In this document: in pieces, positions 17,620 to 25,840 of the stretch
Numbering within the stretch: the stretch's first letter is position 1
Layout: the number at the start of each line of letters is the position of its first letter
Origin: CAWGHZ01 sp963822575
Lineage (GTDB): Bacteria; Pseudomonadota; Alphaproteobacteria; MPNO01; DASWLB01
Assembly: GCA_963822575.1 (NCBI GenBank)
Contig: CAWGHZ010000002.1
Coordinates: 248,001-312,000 of the forward strand
DNA length: 64,000 bases
Reading direction: 5' to 3'
Made by a program: the position numbers and the translations under genes
Notes under the pieces: generated by a model
What the model was told of the DNA's origin: nothing
Seen by the model: the letters and a program-made list of their open reading frames with translations, nothing else
The model's database searches: none

Positions 17620-18240
17620 ATGGCCGATGCGCGCCGCGCGCTCGACGCGCTCGATCGGCAGCAGATCGAGCGCGTCCGGGCCGACTGGGCACATGCGCGC
17701 GACCATGCCGACTGGGAGCTGCTCGCCGCCTGCTTCCATCCCGACGCGACCGCCTGCCTCGCCTGGTACAACGGCCCGGCACAGGGCTTCGTCGAGGGCT
17801 CGAAGCGCATGCTCAACCCGAACGGCGACTTCTCGGCGAACCACGCATTCGGCAACCAGCGCATCGCGCGCGCGCGCGACCGGGCGATCCTCGAATCCGA
17901 CGTGACCTATTTCATGCGCGATCGCACGGCGGGCTACCTCAACGACGTTGCCATGCAGATGCTGTTCTACGACCAGATGGAAAAGCGCGACGGCGTCTGG
18001 CGCATCTGGAAATGGACCGCGTTCTACACGACCGATCGGATCGACCCCGCCGTGCCCGGCACGGCGCCCCCCCGCTGGTACGACGGCGTCGCGTTCGACG
18101 CCGAGACCAACGGCATCGCGCTGATGAGCCACCGCCGCCGCAAGCAGGGCGGCGAGATGAACGACTGGATCGTGGTCGCCGGCACCGCGAAGGAGCGCGC
18201 GGTGCGCGCGGCGGGCGAGCGCTGGCTCGCTGGCGGGTAG
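17620..18240 (+). CDS. SnoaL/NTF2-like family protein (paralogue 2)
   Basis: A 206-residue protein starting ATG 17620, five bases after the stop of its paralogue. It shows the same NTF2-like layout: VRADWAHARDHADWELLAAC then FHPDATACLAWY, HAFGNQRIARARDRAI, and RDGVWRIWKWTAFYTTDRID. The pair probably arose by local duplication and could form a hetero-oligomer, as NTF2-like proteins often dimerise. No catalytic residue set can be assigned with confidence. Confidence 0.8.
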   Translation: MADARRALDALDRQQIERVRADWAHARDHADWELLAACFHPDATACLAWYNGPAQGFVEGSKRMLNPNGDFSANHAFGNQRIARARDRAILESDVTYFMRDRTAGYLNDVAMQMLFYDQMEKRDGVWRIWKWTAFYTTDRIDPAVPGTAPPRWYDGVAFDAETNGIALMSHRRRKQGGEMNDWIVVAGTAKERAVRAAGERWLAGG

Positions 18241-18325
18241 GGCGTCTGAAAGCCCGCTTCCCAGCAGACTGCGTCAAGGCTATCGTTTCGTCATAACAAA
18301 CGAGCGCATCCCTGGGAGACGGCAC

Positions 18326-19429
18326 GTGATCCGCATCACCAACCTGAAGATGACCTACCGGTCGGCCGACACGGAGCACCAGGCGGTGCGCGGCGTGTCG
18401 CTCGATGTCGGGCAGGGTCAGTTCTATACGCTGCTAGGTCCCTCGGGCTGCGGCAAGACCACCACGCTCCGCTGCGTCGCGGGGCTCGAGCGGCCCGACG
18501 CGGGGCAGATCTATATCGGTGAGGAGCTCGTGTGCGATCCGACCGCGGGCGTCTGGGTCGCGCCCAACAACCGCAATATCGGCATGGTGTTCCAGTCCTA
18601 TGCGATCTGGCCGCACATGACGGTGTTCGACAACGTCGCCTTCCCGCTGCGCTACCGCAAGCCGAAGCCGTCGAAGGCCGAGATGCGCGAGAAGGTGCTG
18701 AACGCGCTCGCGCTGGTGCAGCTCAAGGGCCTCGAGGACCGGCCGGCGCCGTTCCTCTCCGGCGGCCAACAGCAGCGCCTGGCGCTTGCGCGCGCGCTGG
18801 TCGCCGAGCCGCGCGTGCTGCTGCTCGACGAGCCCTTGTCGAACCTCGACGCCAAGCTGCGCGAGGAGATGCGCCTTGAGCTGCGCGAGCTGGTCAAGCG
18901 TCTCAACGTCACGACGCTGTTCGTCACGCACGAGCAGATCGAGGCGCTCACCATGTCCGACATGATCGCGGTGATGAAAGACGGGCTGATCGTGCAGGAG
19001 GGCAAGCCCTCGGAAATCTACGGCGCGCCGGGCGGCACGTTCGTCGCAGACTTCATCGGCAAGTCGAACTTCCTGAAGGCGCGGGTCGTTGTCGGTGGGT
19101 CGGCGGCCGATGGCCGCACCGCACAGGTCGAGACGCCGATCGGCACGTTCCTTTGCCGGCTCGCCGGCGATGCGCGCCAGGGCGACACGGTGACGATCGC
19201 CGTCCGGCCGGAGAACGTGGCGCTCGCGGTCGGCACCGACGGCGCGTCGGACAACGCCGCGGCGGGCGAGGTCGACGCGTTGGTCTATCTCGGCAACATG
19301 CTCGACTGCGTCGTGCGCGTGGGCGAGGAGCGCATCCGCGTCCAGCTCCACCCGTCCCAGGCGCTCGCCCGCGGCGACAAGGTGACGCTTTCCTTCCCGG
19401 CCGAGCACTGCCTCGTCTTGCCGGGGTGA
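18326..19429 (+). CDS. ABC transporter ATP-binding protein (FbpC/PotA/UgpC type), orphan
   Basis: A 367-residue ATPase starting GTG 18326 after GGGAGACGGCAC. Walker A is GPSGCGKTT (about residue 40), the Q-loop lies in GMVFQSYAIWPHMTV, the signature is LSGGQQQRLALARAL, Walker B is VLLLDEPLSNLD, and the H-loop lies in TLFVTHEQ. About residues 240-367 form a TOBE domain, as in importers of iron, polyamines or sugars. No permease or binding-protein gene adjoins it, so its partners must be elsewhere; the preceding genes encode hydantoinase B and SnoaL proteins. Only 85 bases separate it from the SnoaL pair, and this stretch shows no clear terminator. Confidence 0.92.
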   Translation: MIRITNLKMTYRSADTEHQAVRGVSLDVGQGQFYTLLGPSGCGKTTTLRCVAGLERPDAGQIYIGEELVCDPTAGVWVAPNNRNIGMVFQSYAIWPHMTVFDNVAFPLRYRKPKPSKAEMREKVLNALALVQLKGLEDRPAPFLSGGQQQRLALARALVAEPRVLLLDEPLSNLDAKLREEMRLELRELVKRLNVTTLFVTHEQIEALTMSDMIAVMKDGLIVQEGKPSEIYGAPGGTFVADFIGKSNFLKARVVVGGSAADGRTAQVETPIGTFLCRLAGDARQGDTVTIAVRPENVALAVGTDGASDNAAAGEVDALVYLGNMLDCVVRVGEERIRVQLHPSQALARGDKVTLSFPAEHCLVLPG

Positions 19430-19626
19430 TGTTCGGCACAGAGACACGGCGTGCGTCGCAACCGCAAACGACGCGATTTCATTCAAATTCGTTTCAAATT
19501 GGAAAGTAGAAGGGTGAATTAGAATCGGATTTTCTTCTATATTTTGAATATCTGCGATGTGTTTCTTAACAGGCCCTTTACGCCGGGCCTCTAGCCTTTG
19601 CCCATCGACAAGGCGAGGGCAGGCAC

Positions 19627-21082
19627 ATGCAGCGCATCGGAAATTTCTTGCGCGCTCCGGCGGCGCGCTTCGCCCGCGACCGGCGCGGCTCGGTCGCGGT
19701 GCTGGTCGGGCTTGGCATCGTCGCGTTCGTCGGCTTCGTCGGGCTCGCGACCGACGCGGCGCGCGGCTATCTGGTGAAGGCGAAGCTCTCCGAGGCGCTG
19801 GACGCCGCGGGACTTCGCGGGCGGCAAGGCGTTCAACTCGCCCAACCGCGACGCGGACATCCAGCAGTTCTTCGCGGCGAACTTCCCGGCGGGCTACATG
19901 GGCGCCACGATCTCAGGGCCGGTCGCCACCATCGACGACGCCGACCAGAAAGTGACGCTCACGGCACGCGCGACCATCGATACCACCTTCATGCGCGTGC
20001 TGGGCTTTCACAACCTTAGCGTCTCGTCCGAGACCGAGGTGACCCGCCAGCAGAACGCGCTCGACATCGTTCTGGTCATGGACATGTCGGGCTCGATGAA
20101 CGACTACGTCAGCGGGCAGACGAAGATTCGCGCCGCGCGCGACGCCGCCACAGAGCTCGTCAACATCCTGTTCGGCAACAATGGCGCCTCGGCCCAGTTG
20201 AACGTGGGGATCGTCCCCTTCAACTCGAAGGTCAACGTGACATACGACGGCTCGACCTTCAACTCGAGCCTGACCACGACGCGGGGCGTGGCAGGCTTCG
20301 TCAACCCGCTGACCCATGCCGCGCAGAACACCCTCTACTTTGCCAACAACTCGCCGGTGCCGCTCCTCAACTCGCCGGACAGCCACTGGAAGGGCTGCGT
20401 CTATTCACGCTTCCTGAACGACAACATCATCGACGACGCCGACGTTCTGCTCGGCGGCGCCACCTATCCGCAGGGCTCGTGGTCGGGCTGGCAGCCGATC
20501 GGGCCGGAGGGCGAGCCGACATCGTCGCGCTACACACGCTGTTCGGGGTCGGTCGGCGGTCAGGAATGCACCGCTTGCCTTACCATCGGCATCACGCCCT
20601 TGAAGAACACCAAGGCGGACGTGCTCACCGCGATTTCGCAACTCACCAACCCCGACGGCGGCACCAACATCCCGCAGGGGCTGGGCTGGGGATGGCGCGT
20701 TCTCGACCAGTCGGCGCCGTTCGACGAGGCGAGCCAGGACGATCCGAACGTGCCGCGCACCAAGGCGATCGTGGTGATGACCGACGGCGAGAATTGCGGC
20801 GCCTCGGGCGACGGTTACAAGGCCACGTTCGGGCTCTGCCTCGACGCCCAGCCGGCGATGAACCAGCGGTTGCGCGAGCTTGCCACCAACATCAAGGATT
20901 CGGGCGTCTATCTCTACACGATCCAGTTCGGCAACGCTGGCACCGCCCAGCAGCAGCTCATGCAGGACATCGCCTCGGCCCCCGAAGCGCCCTACTACCA
21001 CTATGCGCCGACCGCTGCCGAGCTGTCCGCCGCGTTCCAGGAGATCGGCAACAACCTGTCGCAGCTCCGCGTATCGCGTTAG
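19627..21082 (+). pseudogene. TadG-like pilus-assembly/VWA protein (frameshifted)
   Basis: The gene starts MQRIGNFLRAPAARFARDRRG and has the TadE/TadG-type membrane start GSVAVLVGLGIVAFVGFVGLATDAARGYLVKAKLSEALDAA. The frame then breaks and resumes as AGGKAFNSPNRDADIQQFFA, with a VWA domain whose metal site is DMSGSMNDY, followed by TDGEN. One surplus C near 19818 repairs it (DAAGLAGGKAF). The span is 1456 bases (3n+1), giving about 484 residues. TadG-like proteins sit in the envelope and serve Flp/Tad pili or stand alone; no other tad gene is here. The 197-base upstream gap is A+T-rich, and the pair TTGAAT 19544 / TAACAG 19567 is at best a weak promoter candidate. Confidence 0.85.
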
Positions 21083-21084
21083 GC

Positions 21085-21162
21085 GCTAGTGTCCCGAATC
21101 CGAAGTTCGTTTCCATCCGGGTCGCACACCGCGCGAACTTCGGATTCGATAAGGACACTAGC
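21085..21162. repeat. Palindromic repeat A (MITE-like)
   Basis: An imperfect inverted repeat: left arm 21085-21109 starts GCTAGTGTCC and ends CGAATCCGAAGTTCG; right arm 21134-21162 is its reverse complement except for a four-base bulge. The loop is 24 bases. The outer ends read GCTAG...CTAGC. It lies three bases after the stop of the TadG-like gene and shares its core (GAATCCGAAGTTCG versus GGATTCGAAGTTCGC) with the repeat that follows. No coding sequence is inside. It could be a non-autonomous mobile element or a REP-like unit; as RNA it would fold into a long hairpin and could also end transcription. Confidence 0.7.
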
Positions 21163-21174
21163 AAATTATTGATT

Positions 21175-21252
21175 CTAGTGCGGTATTGGATTCGAAGTTC
21201 GCCTCGATACCCGCCACAAGGAATATAGCGAACTTCGAATCCACCACACTAG
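21175..21252. repeat. Palindromic repeat B (MITE-like)
   Basis: A second inverted repeat 12 bases after repeat A: left arm 21175-21202 (CTAGTGCGGTATTGGATTCG then AAGTTCGC), right arm 21228-21252 (GCGAACTTCGAATCC then ACCACACTAG), with a three-base bulge and a 25-base loop. Total length is 78 bases, the same as repeat A. The terminal CTAG at the right end includes the stop codon of the minus-strand MFS gene (21249-21251), so the element is flush with, and may have supplied, that gene's end. Confidence 0.7.
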
Positions 21253-22448
21253 CGGGTGGCGGCGCGCTTCATACCGGCGAAGGTGCCAAGGGCGATGACA
21301 GTCGTCGCCGCCGAGATCCAGAAGACGAGGCGCGGATCGCCGATGTCCATCGCCCATCCGAACGCCAGCGGCACCACCGCGCCGCCGATGTTCGCGCCGG
21401 ACGAGACGAAGGCGAACACCTTGCCGTGCTGGCCCTCGGGGGTGACGGAATAGACCAGGAGGTCGCGCGTTGCCTGCAACCCGCCGCGCAGGAGCCCCGC
21501 CACCGCCAGCACCACGACGACGCCGAGGACCGGGAGCGAGACCGCGGCGATCAGCACGTACAGCGCCGCACACGACACCAGCGAGACGACGGCGGTGATG
21601 AGGCGCGGCCCCAGCCGGTCGGCGATCCAGCCGCCGATCAGCATTCCCCCCGCCGTCGACAACATGAAGCCGGTGAGCGCCGCATTGGCGGTGGCGAGCT
21701 GCATCGACTGGATGTCGACCAACGCCGAGACGGCGAAGGTGCGCACGCCATTCGTCCCCGCTACCACGATCACGTAGAACAGGAAGGCGAGCAGAATGGG
21801 CGTAGAGGCAAGGAGCGCCAGGCTCTCGCGCGAGCCGGCGCGCCCCTTCTTCTTCGCCCGCATCTCGTGCGAGTTGCCGAGGACGGCGCCGTTGCCGATC
21901 AGGGCAAGCGCCATGACGAGCCCGACCGCGCCCACCAGCAGGAACGCCGCGCGCCAGCCCCAGAATGCCGTCGCCGCCACCATGATGGCCGGCGCGACGG
22001 CCGAGCCGACATTGCCGAGGAAGGAGTGGATCGAGAAAGCCCGGCCGAGCCGCGCCTTCGGAACGGTCGCCGACATGATGGCGTAGTCTGCCGGGTGATA
22101 GACGGTGTGGGCAAGCCCCGCCAGGAACACGCAGCCGAGCACGAAATCGTAGCCCGGCGCGATGCCGATGGCGCCGATCGCCGCCGACTGCAGGATCAGC
22201 CCGAAGGCCAGCACGGCGCGGCTGCCCACCCGGTCGACCAGGAACCCCACCGGCGTCTGCCCGACACCCGCTGTCACGTTGAACACGGTCATCAACAGGC
22301 CGAGCTCGGTGTAGCTGACGTGAAGCTGGTCCTTCAGGATCGGGAAAAGCGGCGGGAGCGCCATGTAGTAGATGTGCGAGAGCCCGTGCGCCGTGCCCAC
22401 CAGCCCGACGACGCGGACGTCGCGCCGCGCGGCGAGGACGGTCGCCAT
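21249..22448 (-). CDS. MFS transporter (paralogue 2 of a tandem pair)
   Basis: A 399-residue protein with about 12 membrane segments, typical MFS length. Conserved features include HIYYMALPPLFPILKDQLHV in the first segment, GFLVDRVGSRAVL (motif A-like G-x-L-x-D-R-x-G-x-R) and GGWIADRLGPRLI in the second half. It is strongly similar to the MFS gene directly upstream, sharing HPADYAI, SIHSFLGN and GDPRLxFW motifs. The family resembles fosmidomycin-resistance-type and related exporters; the substrate is unknown. Only seven bases separate it from its paralogue, so they form an operon. Its stop lies within palindromic repeat B. Confidence 0.88.
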   Translation of the reverse strand: MATVLAARRDVRVVGLVGTAHGLSHIYYMALPPLFPILKDQLHVSYTELGLLMTVFNVTAGVGQTPVGFLVDRVGSRAVLAFGLILQSAAIGAIGIAPGYDFVLGCVFLAGLAHTVYHPADYAIMSATVPKARLGRAFSIHSFLGNVGSAVAPAIMVAATAFWGWRAAFLLVGAVGLVMALALIGNGAVLGNSHEMRAKKKGRAGSRESLALLASTPILLAFLFYVIVVAGTNGVRTFAVSALVDIQSMQLATANAALTGFMLSTAGGMLIGGWIADRLGPRLITAVVSLVSCAALYVLIAAVSLPVLGVVVVLAVAGLLRGGLQATRDLLVYSVTPEGQHGKVFAFVSSGANIGGAVVPLAFGWAMDIGDPRLVFWISAATTVIALGTFAGMKRAATR

Positions 22449-22455
22449 CCGCGCG

Positions 22456-23712
22456 TCAGGCCGAGGCGGCGGCGCCCGAGGCGGTGGCGATCCGCCCCTT
22501 CACGCCCGAGAAGGTGAACATGGCGGCCACCACGAACAGAGCGGCGGTCCAGAAGATCAGCCGCGGATCGCCCCGGTCCATGAGCCAGCCGAACACCAGC
22601 GGCATGATCCCGCCGGCCAGATTCATGCCGGATGAGACGAACCCCATCACCTTGCCCAGGTCGCCGTTCGGCGTGACCGAGCGCACGGTGAGGTCGCGAA
22701 TCGGGTTGTAGACGCCCTGGGTAAAGCCCGCGATCGCCATGATGGCGATTAGCACCAGCGCCGGCATGGCGATCATCCCGACCAGCGCCACGATCGCGCC
22801 GGCAAGGGCGAGGCTTACGATCACGATGGAGAGGCGCGCCCCCACGCGGTCGGCGATCCACCCGCCGGCGAGAATCCCGATGGCGCTGCCCATCATCATC
22901 GCGGAGAGCGCGGTGTTGGCGACGGTCAGAGGCACGTGATGCGCCGCGCCCGAGGCGGCCACGAAGAAGGTGCGCAGCCCCCCGAATCCCACTCCCTGCA
23001 GCACGTAGAAGGCGAAGCACATCATGATCGGCGCCGACAGAAGGAACGCCAGCCCCTCGCGCGTCGTCGGGCGCGCGGCCTTGGGGGCGGGCCGGCTGGG
23101 CTCGGCGGCCGGGCGCCGGTCGCGGTCGACCTCGTTGGCGACCAGCTTGCGCTGCCACACCAGCACCGGCAGGGCGGCCAGGCCGAGGGCACCGATGGCG
23201 ATGAACGCCGGGCGCCAGCCCCACAAATTGGCGACGGTGATCATGAAGACCGGCGTGATCGCCCAGCCGAGATTGCCGAGGAACGAGTGGATGCCGATCG
23301 CGCGGCCAAGGCGCGACTTGTCCACCTGGGCCGCCAGGATGGCATAGTCCGCGGGGTGGTAGACCGAGTTGGCGAGACCGGCGAGCGTATAGAGCACCAG
23401 AAGCTGCCAATAGGCGGTGGCGAATCCCATCACCATCACCGCGCCCGCCTCGAGAAGGATGCCTGCGAGCAGCACCGGCCGCGCGCCGATCCGGTCGACG
23501 ACGAAGCCGATCGGCGTCTGGAATACTCCGGAGGCAATGCCGAAGGCGGTTACGAGCGCGCCGAGCTCGGCATAGTTCACCCCGAACTGCGTCTTGAGCA
23601 GCGGGAACAACGGCGGGAGCACCAGGAAATAGATATGGCTGAACATGTGCGGATAGCTGACCAATCCGGTCACCAGCCAGTCCCGGTTGTCCAGCGCACC
23701 CTGCCTGGCCAT
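22456..23712 (-). CDS. MFS transporter (paralogue 1 of a tandem pair)
   Basis: A 418-residue, 12-segment MFS protein. ATG 23712 is chosen because GGGGAGCGGAGT stands directly before it, while the longer frame (from 23835) adds a basic, non-conserved stretch. Key motifs: SHIYFLVLPPLFPLLKTQFG, GFVVDRIGARPVL, YHPADYAILAAQ, GIHSFLGNLGW, GGWIADRVGARL. A cytoplasmic loop of about 35 residues rich in R/P joins the halves. The neighbouring plus-strand genes start with a luciferase-like monooxygenase 178 bases away, so promoters for both directions should lie in 23713-23889. Confidence 0.88.
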   Translation of the reverse strand: MARQGALDNRDWLVTGLVSYPHMFSHIYFLVLPPLFPLLKTQFGVNYAELGALVTAFGIASGVFQTPIGFVVDRIGARPVLLAGILLEAGAVMVMGFATAYWQLLVLYTLAGLANSVYHPADYAILAAQVDKSRLGRAIGIHSFLGNLGWAITPVFMITVANLWGWRPAFIAIGALGLAALPVLVWQRKLVANEVDRDRRPAAEPSRPAPKAARPTTREGLAFLLSAPIMMCFAFYVLQGVGFGGLRTFFVAASGAAHHVPLTVANTALSAMMMGSAIGILAGGWIADRVGARLSIVIVSLALAGAIVALVGMIAMPALVLIAIMAIAGFTQGVYNPIRDLTVRSVTPNGDLGKVMGFVSSGMNLAGGIMPLVFGWLMDRGDPRLIFWTAALFVVAAMFTFSGVKGRIATASGAAASA

Positions 23713-23889
23713 ACTCCGCTCCCCGCCCGAAATCCCGCCCCGGCCGGGGCGGTCGCGAATCCGTCGCAACAACATAAAGCCGGCCCCCGGTGAAGAAAAC
23801 GAGAATCGCCGCCGCCACGCTTGCGTCCGGCGCAATGCTGTGCTGCCTATTGGGCCGGGTAGGACGGTCCCCAGCGAACGGAATGGTCA

Positions 23890-25005
23890 ATGCTGTTCTC
23901 GGTCTTCAACGGAATGCCCTACGGCCAGGTGCGCCGGCCGACGCCGAACTGGCCGGTGCCGAACGAGCTGTTCGAGCCCGAACAGGCCCTCGCGGCGGCG
24001 AACCGGACGCTGGACGAGGTCCAGTGGGAGGACGAGCTCGGCTTCGACTGGATCGCCTGCGCCGAGCACCATTACTCGCCGATCAGCCTCGTCTCCAATG
24101 TCAGCGTGATCGCCTCGGCTTTCACGCAGCGGGTGAAGCGCGCGAAGATCGCCATCCTCGGCGCGCTGATCCCGCTCACCGGCAATCCGGTGCGCGTCGC
24201 CGAAGAGTTCGCGATGATCGACGCGCTGTCGGGCGGGCGGCTTGTCGCCGGGCTCCTGCGCGGCGCGCCCTACGAATATCTCGTCTACAACGTGAACCCC
24301 GCCGAATCGCGCGGCCGGTTCGAAGAGGCGTGGGAGCTGATCCACCGCGCCTGGACCGACACGCGCCCGTTCGGCTGGGAGGGCGAGTTCTACCGCTACC
24401 GCAACGTCTCGATCTGGCCGCGCCCGATCCAGCAGCCGGAGCCGCCGATCTTCATTTCGGGCTCGAGCCAGGACTCGGGCGAGTTCGCGGCGCGCCACCG
24501 CATCGGGCTCGGTCTCGCCTTCACCAACCTGCCGTTGGCGCGCGAGGCGGCGCACTTCTACCGCGACAAGTGCCGGGAGTTCGGCTGGGAGCCGAAGCCC
24601 GAGCAGATTGTCTACCAGCTTCCGGTCCACGTCGCCGACACCGACGAGCGTGCCTTCGCCAACACGCGCCCGATCATCGAGGGCCACGCCGCGTCGGGCG
24701 GCATGGCCGACGCCAATCGCCTGGTCGTGTCGGCCGGCTTCTTCCGCCAGCGCGACGAGAAGCTCACCAAGCGGTTCCAGAACCTAGCCGCCGAGCGCGT
24801 GCAGACACTCGAAGGCGCGATCGAGAACGGTGTCATCATGTGCGGAGGACCCGCGACGGTGGCGAAGCAGGTGAAGCGACTCCGAGACGAAATTGGCTGC
24901 GGCGTCCTCAACTTGATCTTCGACCGTGCCGGTCCGGTCGACCAGAAGCGCCACGCGATCGAACTGTTCGCCAAGGAAGTCATGCCGATCGTGCGGGAGC
25001 TGTGA
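23890..25005 (+). CDS. LLM class flavin-dependent oxidoreductase
   Basis: A 371-residue bacterial-luciferase-like monooxygenase. Recognisable blocks: WEDELGFDWIACAEHHYSP (the E-H-H family motif near residue 60), ALIPLTGNPVRVAEEFAMID, LSGGRLVAGLLRGAPYEY, and PPIFISGSSQDSGEFAA. Such enzymes use reduced FMN or F420. The stop overlaps the next gene, an alpha/beta hydrolase (GTGA at 25002-25005), so oxidation followed by hydrolysis of a product is a reasonable pathway reading. Substrate unknown. Confidence 0.9.
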   Translation: MLFSVFNGMPYGQVRRPTPNWPVPNELFEPEQALAAANRTLDEVQWEDELGFDWIACAEHHYSPISLVSNVSVIASAFTQRVKRAKIAILGALIPLTGNPVRVAEEFAMIDALSGGRLVAGLLRGAPYEYLVYNVNPAESRGRFEEAWELIHRAWTDTRPFGWEGEFYRYRNVSIWPRPIQQPEPPIFISGSSQDSGEFAARHRIGLGLAFTNLPLAREAAHFYRDKCREFGWEPKPEQIVYQLPVHVADTDERAFANTRPIIEGHAASGGMADANRLVVSAGFFRQRDEKLTKRFQNLAAERVQTLEGAIENGVIMCGGPATVAKQVKRLRDEIGCGVLNLIFDRAGPVDQKRHAIELFAKEVMPIVREL

Positions 25006-25805
25006 GCGTGAGCGTTGCGGACAAGACTGTCGAGATCGAGGGCGTCACCATGCCCTATCGCGAGGCGGGCGAGGGCGCGCCCATCGTGTTCCTGCACGGC
25101 GCCGGCGGCGCGCCGCCCAACGGCGCACGGTTCGTCGAGATGTTGGCGCGGAACCACCGCGTGCTGGTGCCGTCGCGCCCCGGCTATGACGGCGCGCCAC
25201 TCGGCCGGTTCGAGACGGTGAAGGATTCGGCGGCTTCGATGGCCGCCTTCATCGAGAAGGTGGTCGGCGGGCCCGCGCATATTGTGGCCCAATCCGCGGG
25301 TGGCGCGATCGGAAGCTGGATCGCCGTCGAGCATCCCGAGCTGGTCTCATCATTGGTGCTGTCGGCGCCGGCCGCCTTCGCGCCGGTGCACGCGCCGTCA
25401 GGCGCGCCGCCGAGCCCGGAGGAGCTGGAGGCCCGGCTTTACGGCCTGACGCCCGACTGGACTGCGCCGCCGACCGAAGAGGAGCGCGCGCGCATCCGCA
25501 AGAATGCGCAGTCGAACATGGCGCGCGTCCGGCCTGCGGACGGCAACGCGGCGCTGCTCGAGCGGCTATCCGAGATCCAGGCGCCGACCTTGGTGCTCGA
25601 GGCGGGGGCGGACCGGCTGATCCCCGCCGAGGCGCTGCGGCCCTACCAGGACCGGGTCAGGACCTGCTACCGCGTCGTGGTCTACAATGCGGCGCACGAG
25701 CTGCCGATCTCGGCGGGACCGCGTTGGGTCGCGCTGGTGCGCGACTTCGTCGAAAGCGGCGAGTTCTTCGTCGTCAACACGGGTCATCAGGGTCCGCTGG
25801 GGTAG
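25002..25805 (+). CDS. Alpha/beta hydrolase
   Basis: A 267-residue alpha/beta hydrolase. GTG 25002 is taken as start because it overlaps the previous stop; GTG 25008 in the same frame is also possible. The oxyanion region is FLHGAGG, the nucleophile elbow is AQSAGGAIGSW (serine about residue 99), the acid is likely in LEAGADRLIP, and the histidine in YNAAHELPIS, completing a Ser-Asp-His triad. It is coupled to the monooxygenase gene and convergent with the UbiD gene. Confidence 0.9.
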   Translation: MSVSVADKTVEIEGVTMPYREAGEGAPIVFLHGAGGAPPNGARFVEMLARNHRVLVPSRPGYDGAPLGRFETVKDSAASMAAFIEKVVGGPAHIVAQSAGGAIGSWIAVEHPELVSSLVLSAPAAFAPVHAPSGAPPSPEELEARLYGLTPDWTAPPTEEERARIRKNAQSNMARVRPADGNAALLERLSEIQAPTLVLEAGADRLIPAEALRPYQDRVRTCYRVVVYNAAHELPISAGPRWVALVRDFVESGEFFVVNTGHQGPLG

Positions 25806-25840
25806 CGACGGGTTCCCGCATCGGGCCGGATCGGCGCCCG

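Noticed and set aside
19430..19626. Strong promoter for the TadG-like gene
   Set aside because: The region is A+T-rich and TTGAAT/TAACAG can be spaced by 17 bases, but the -10 match is poor (three of six), so I do not call a promoter.
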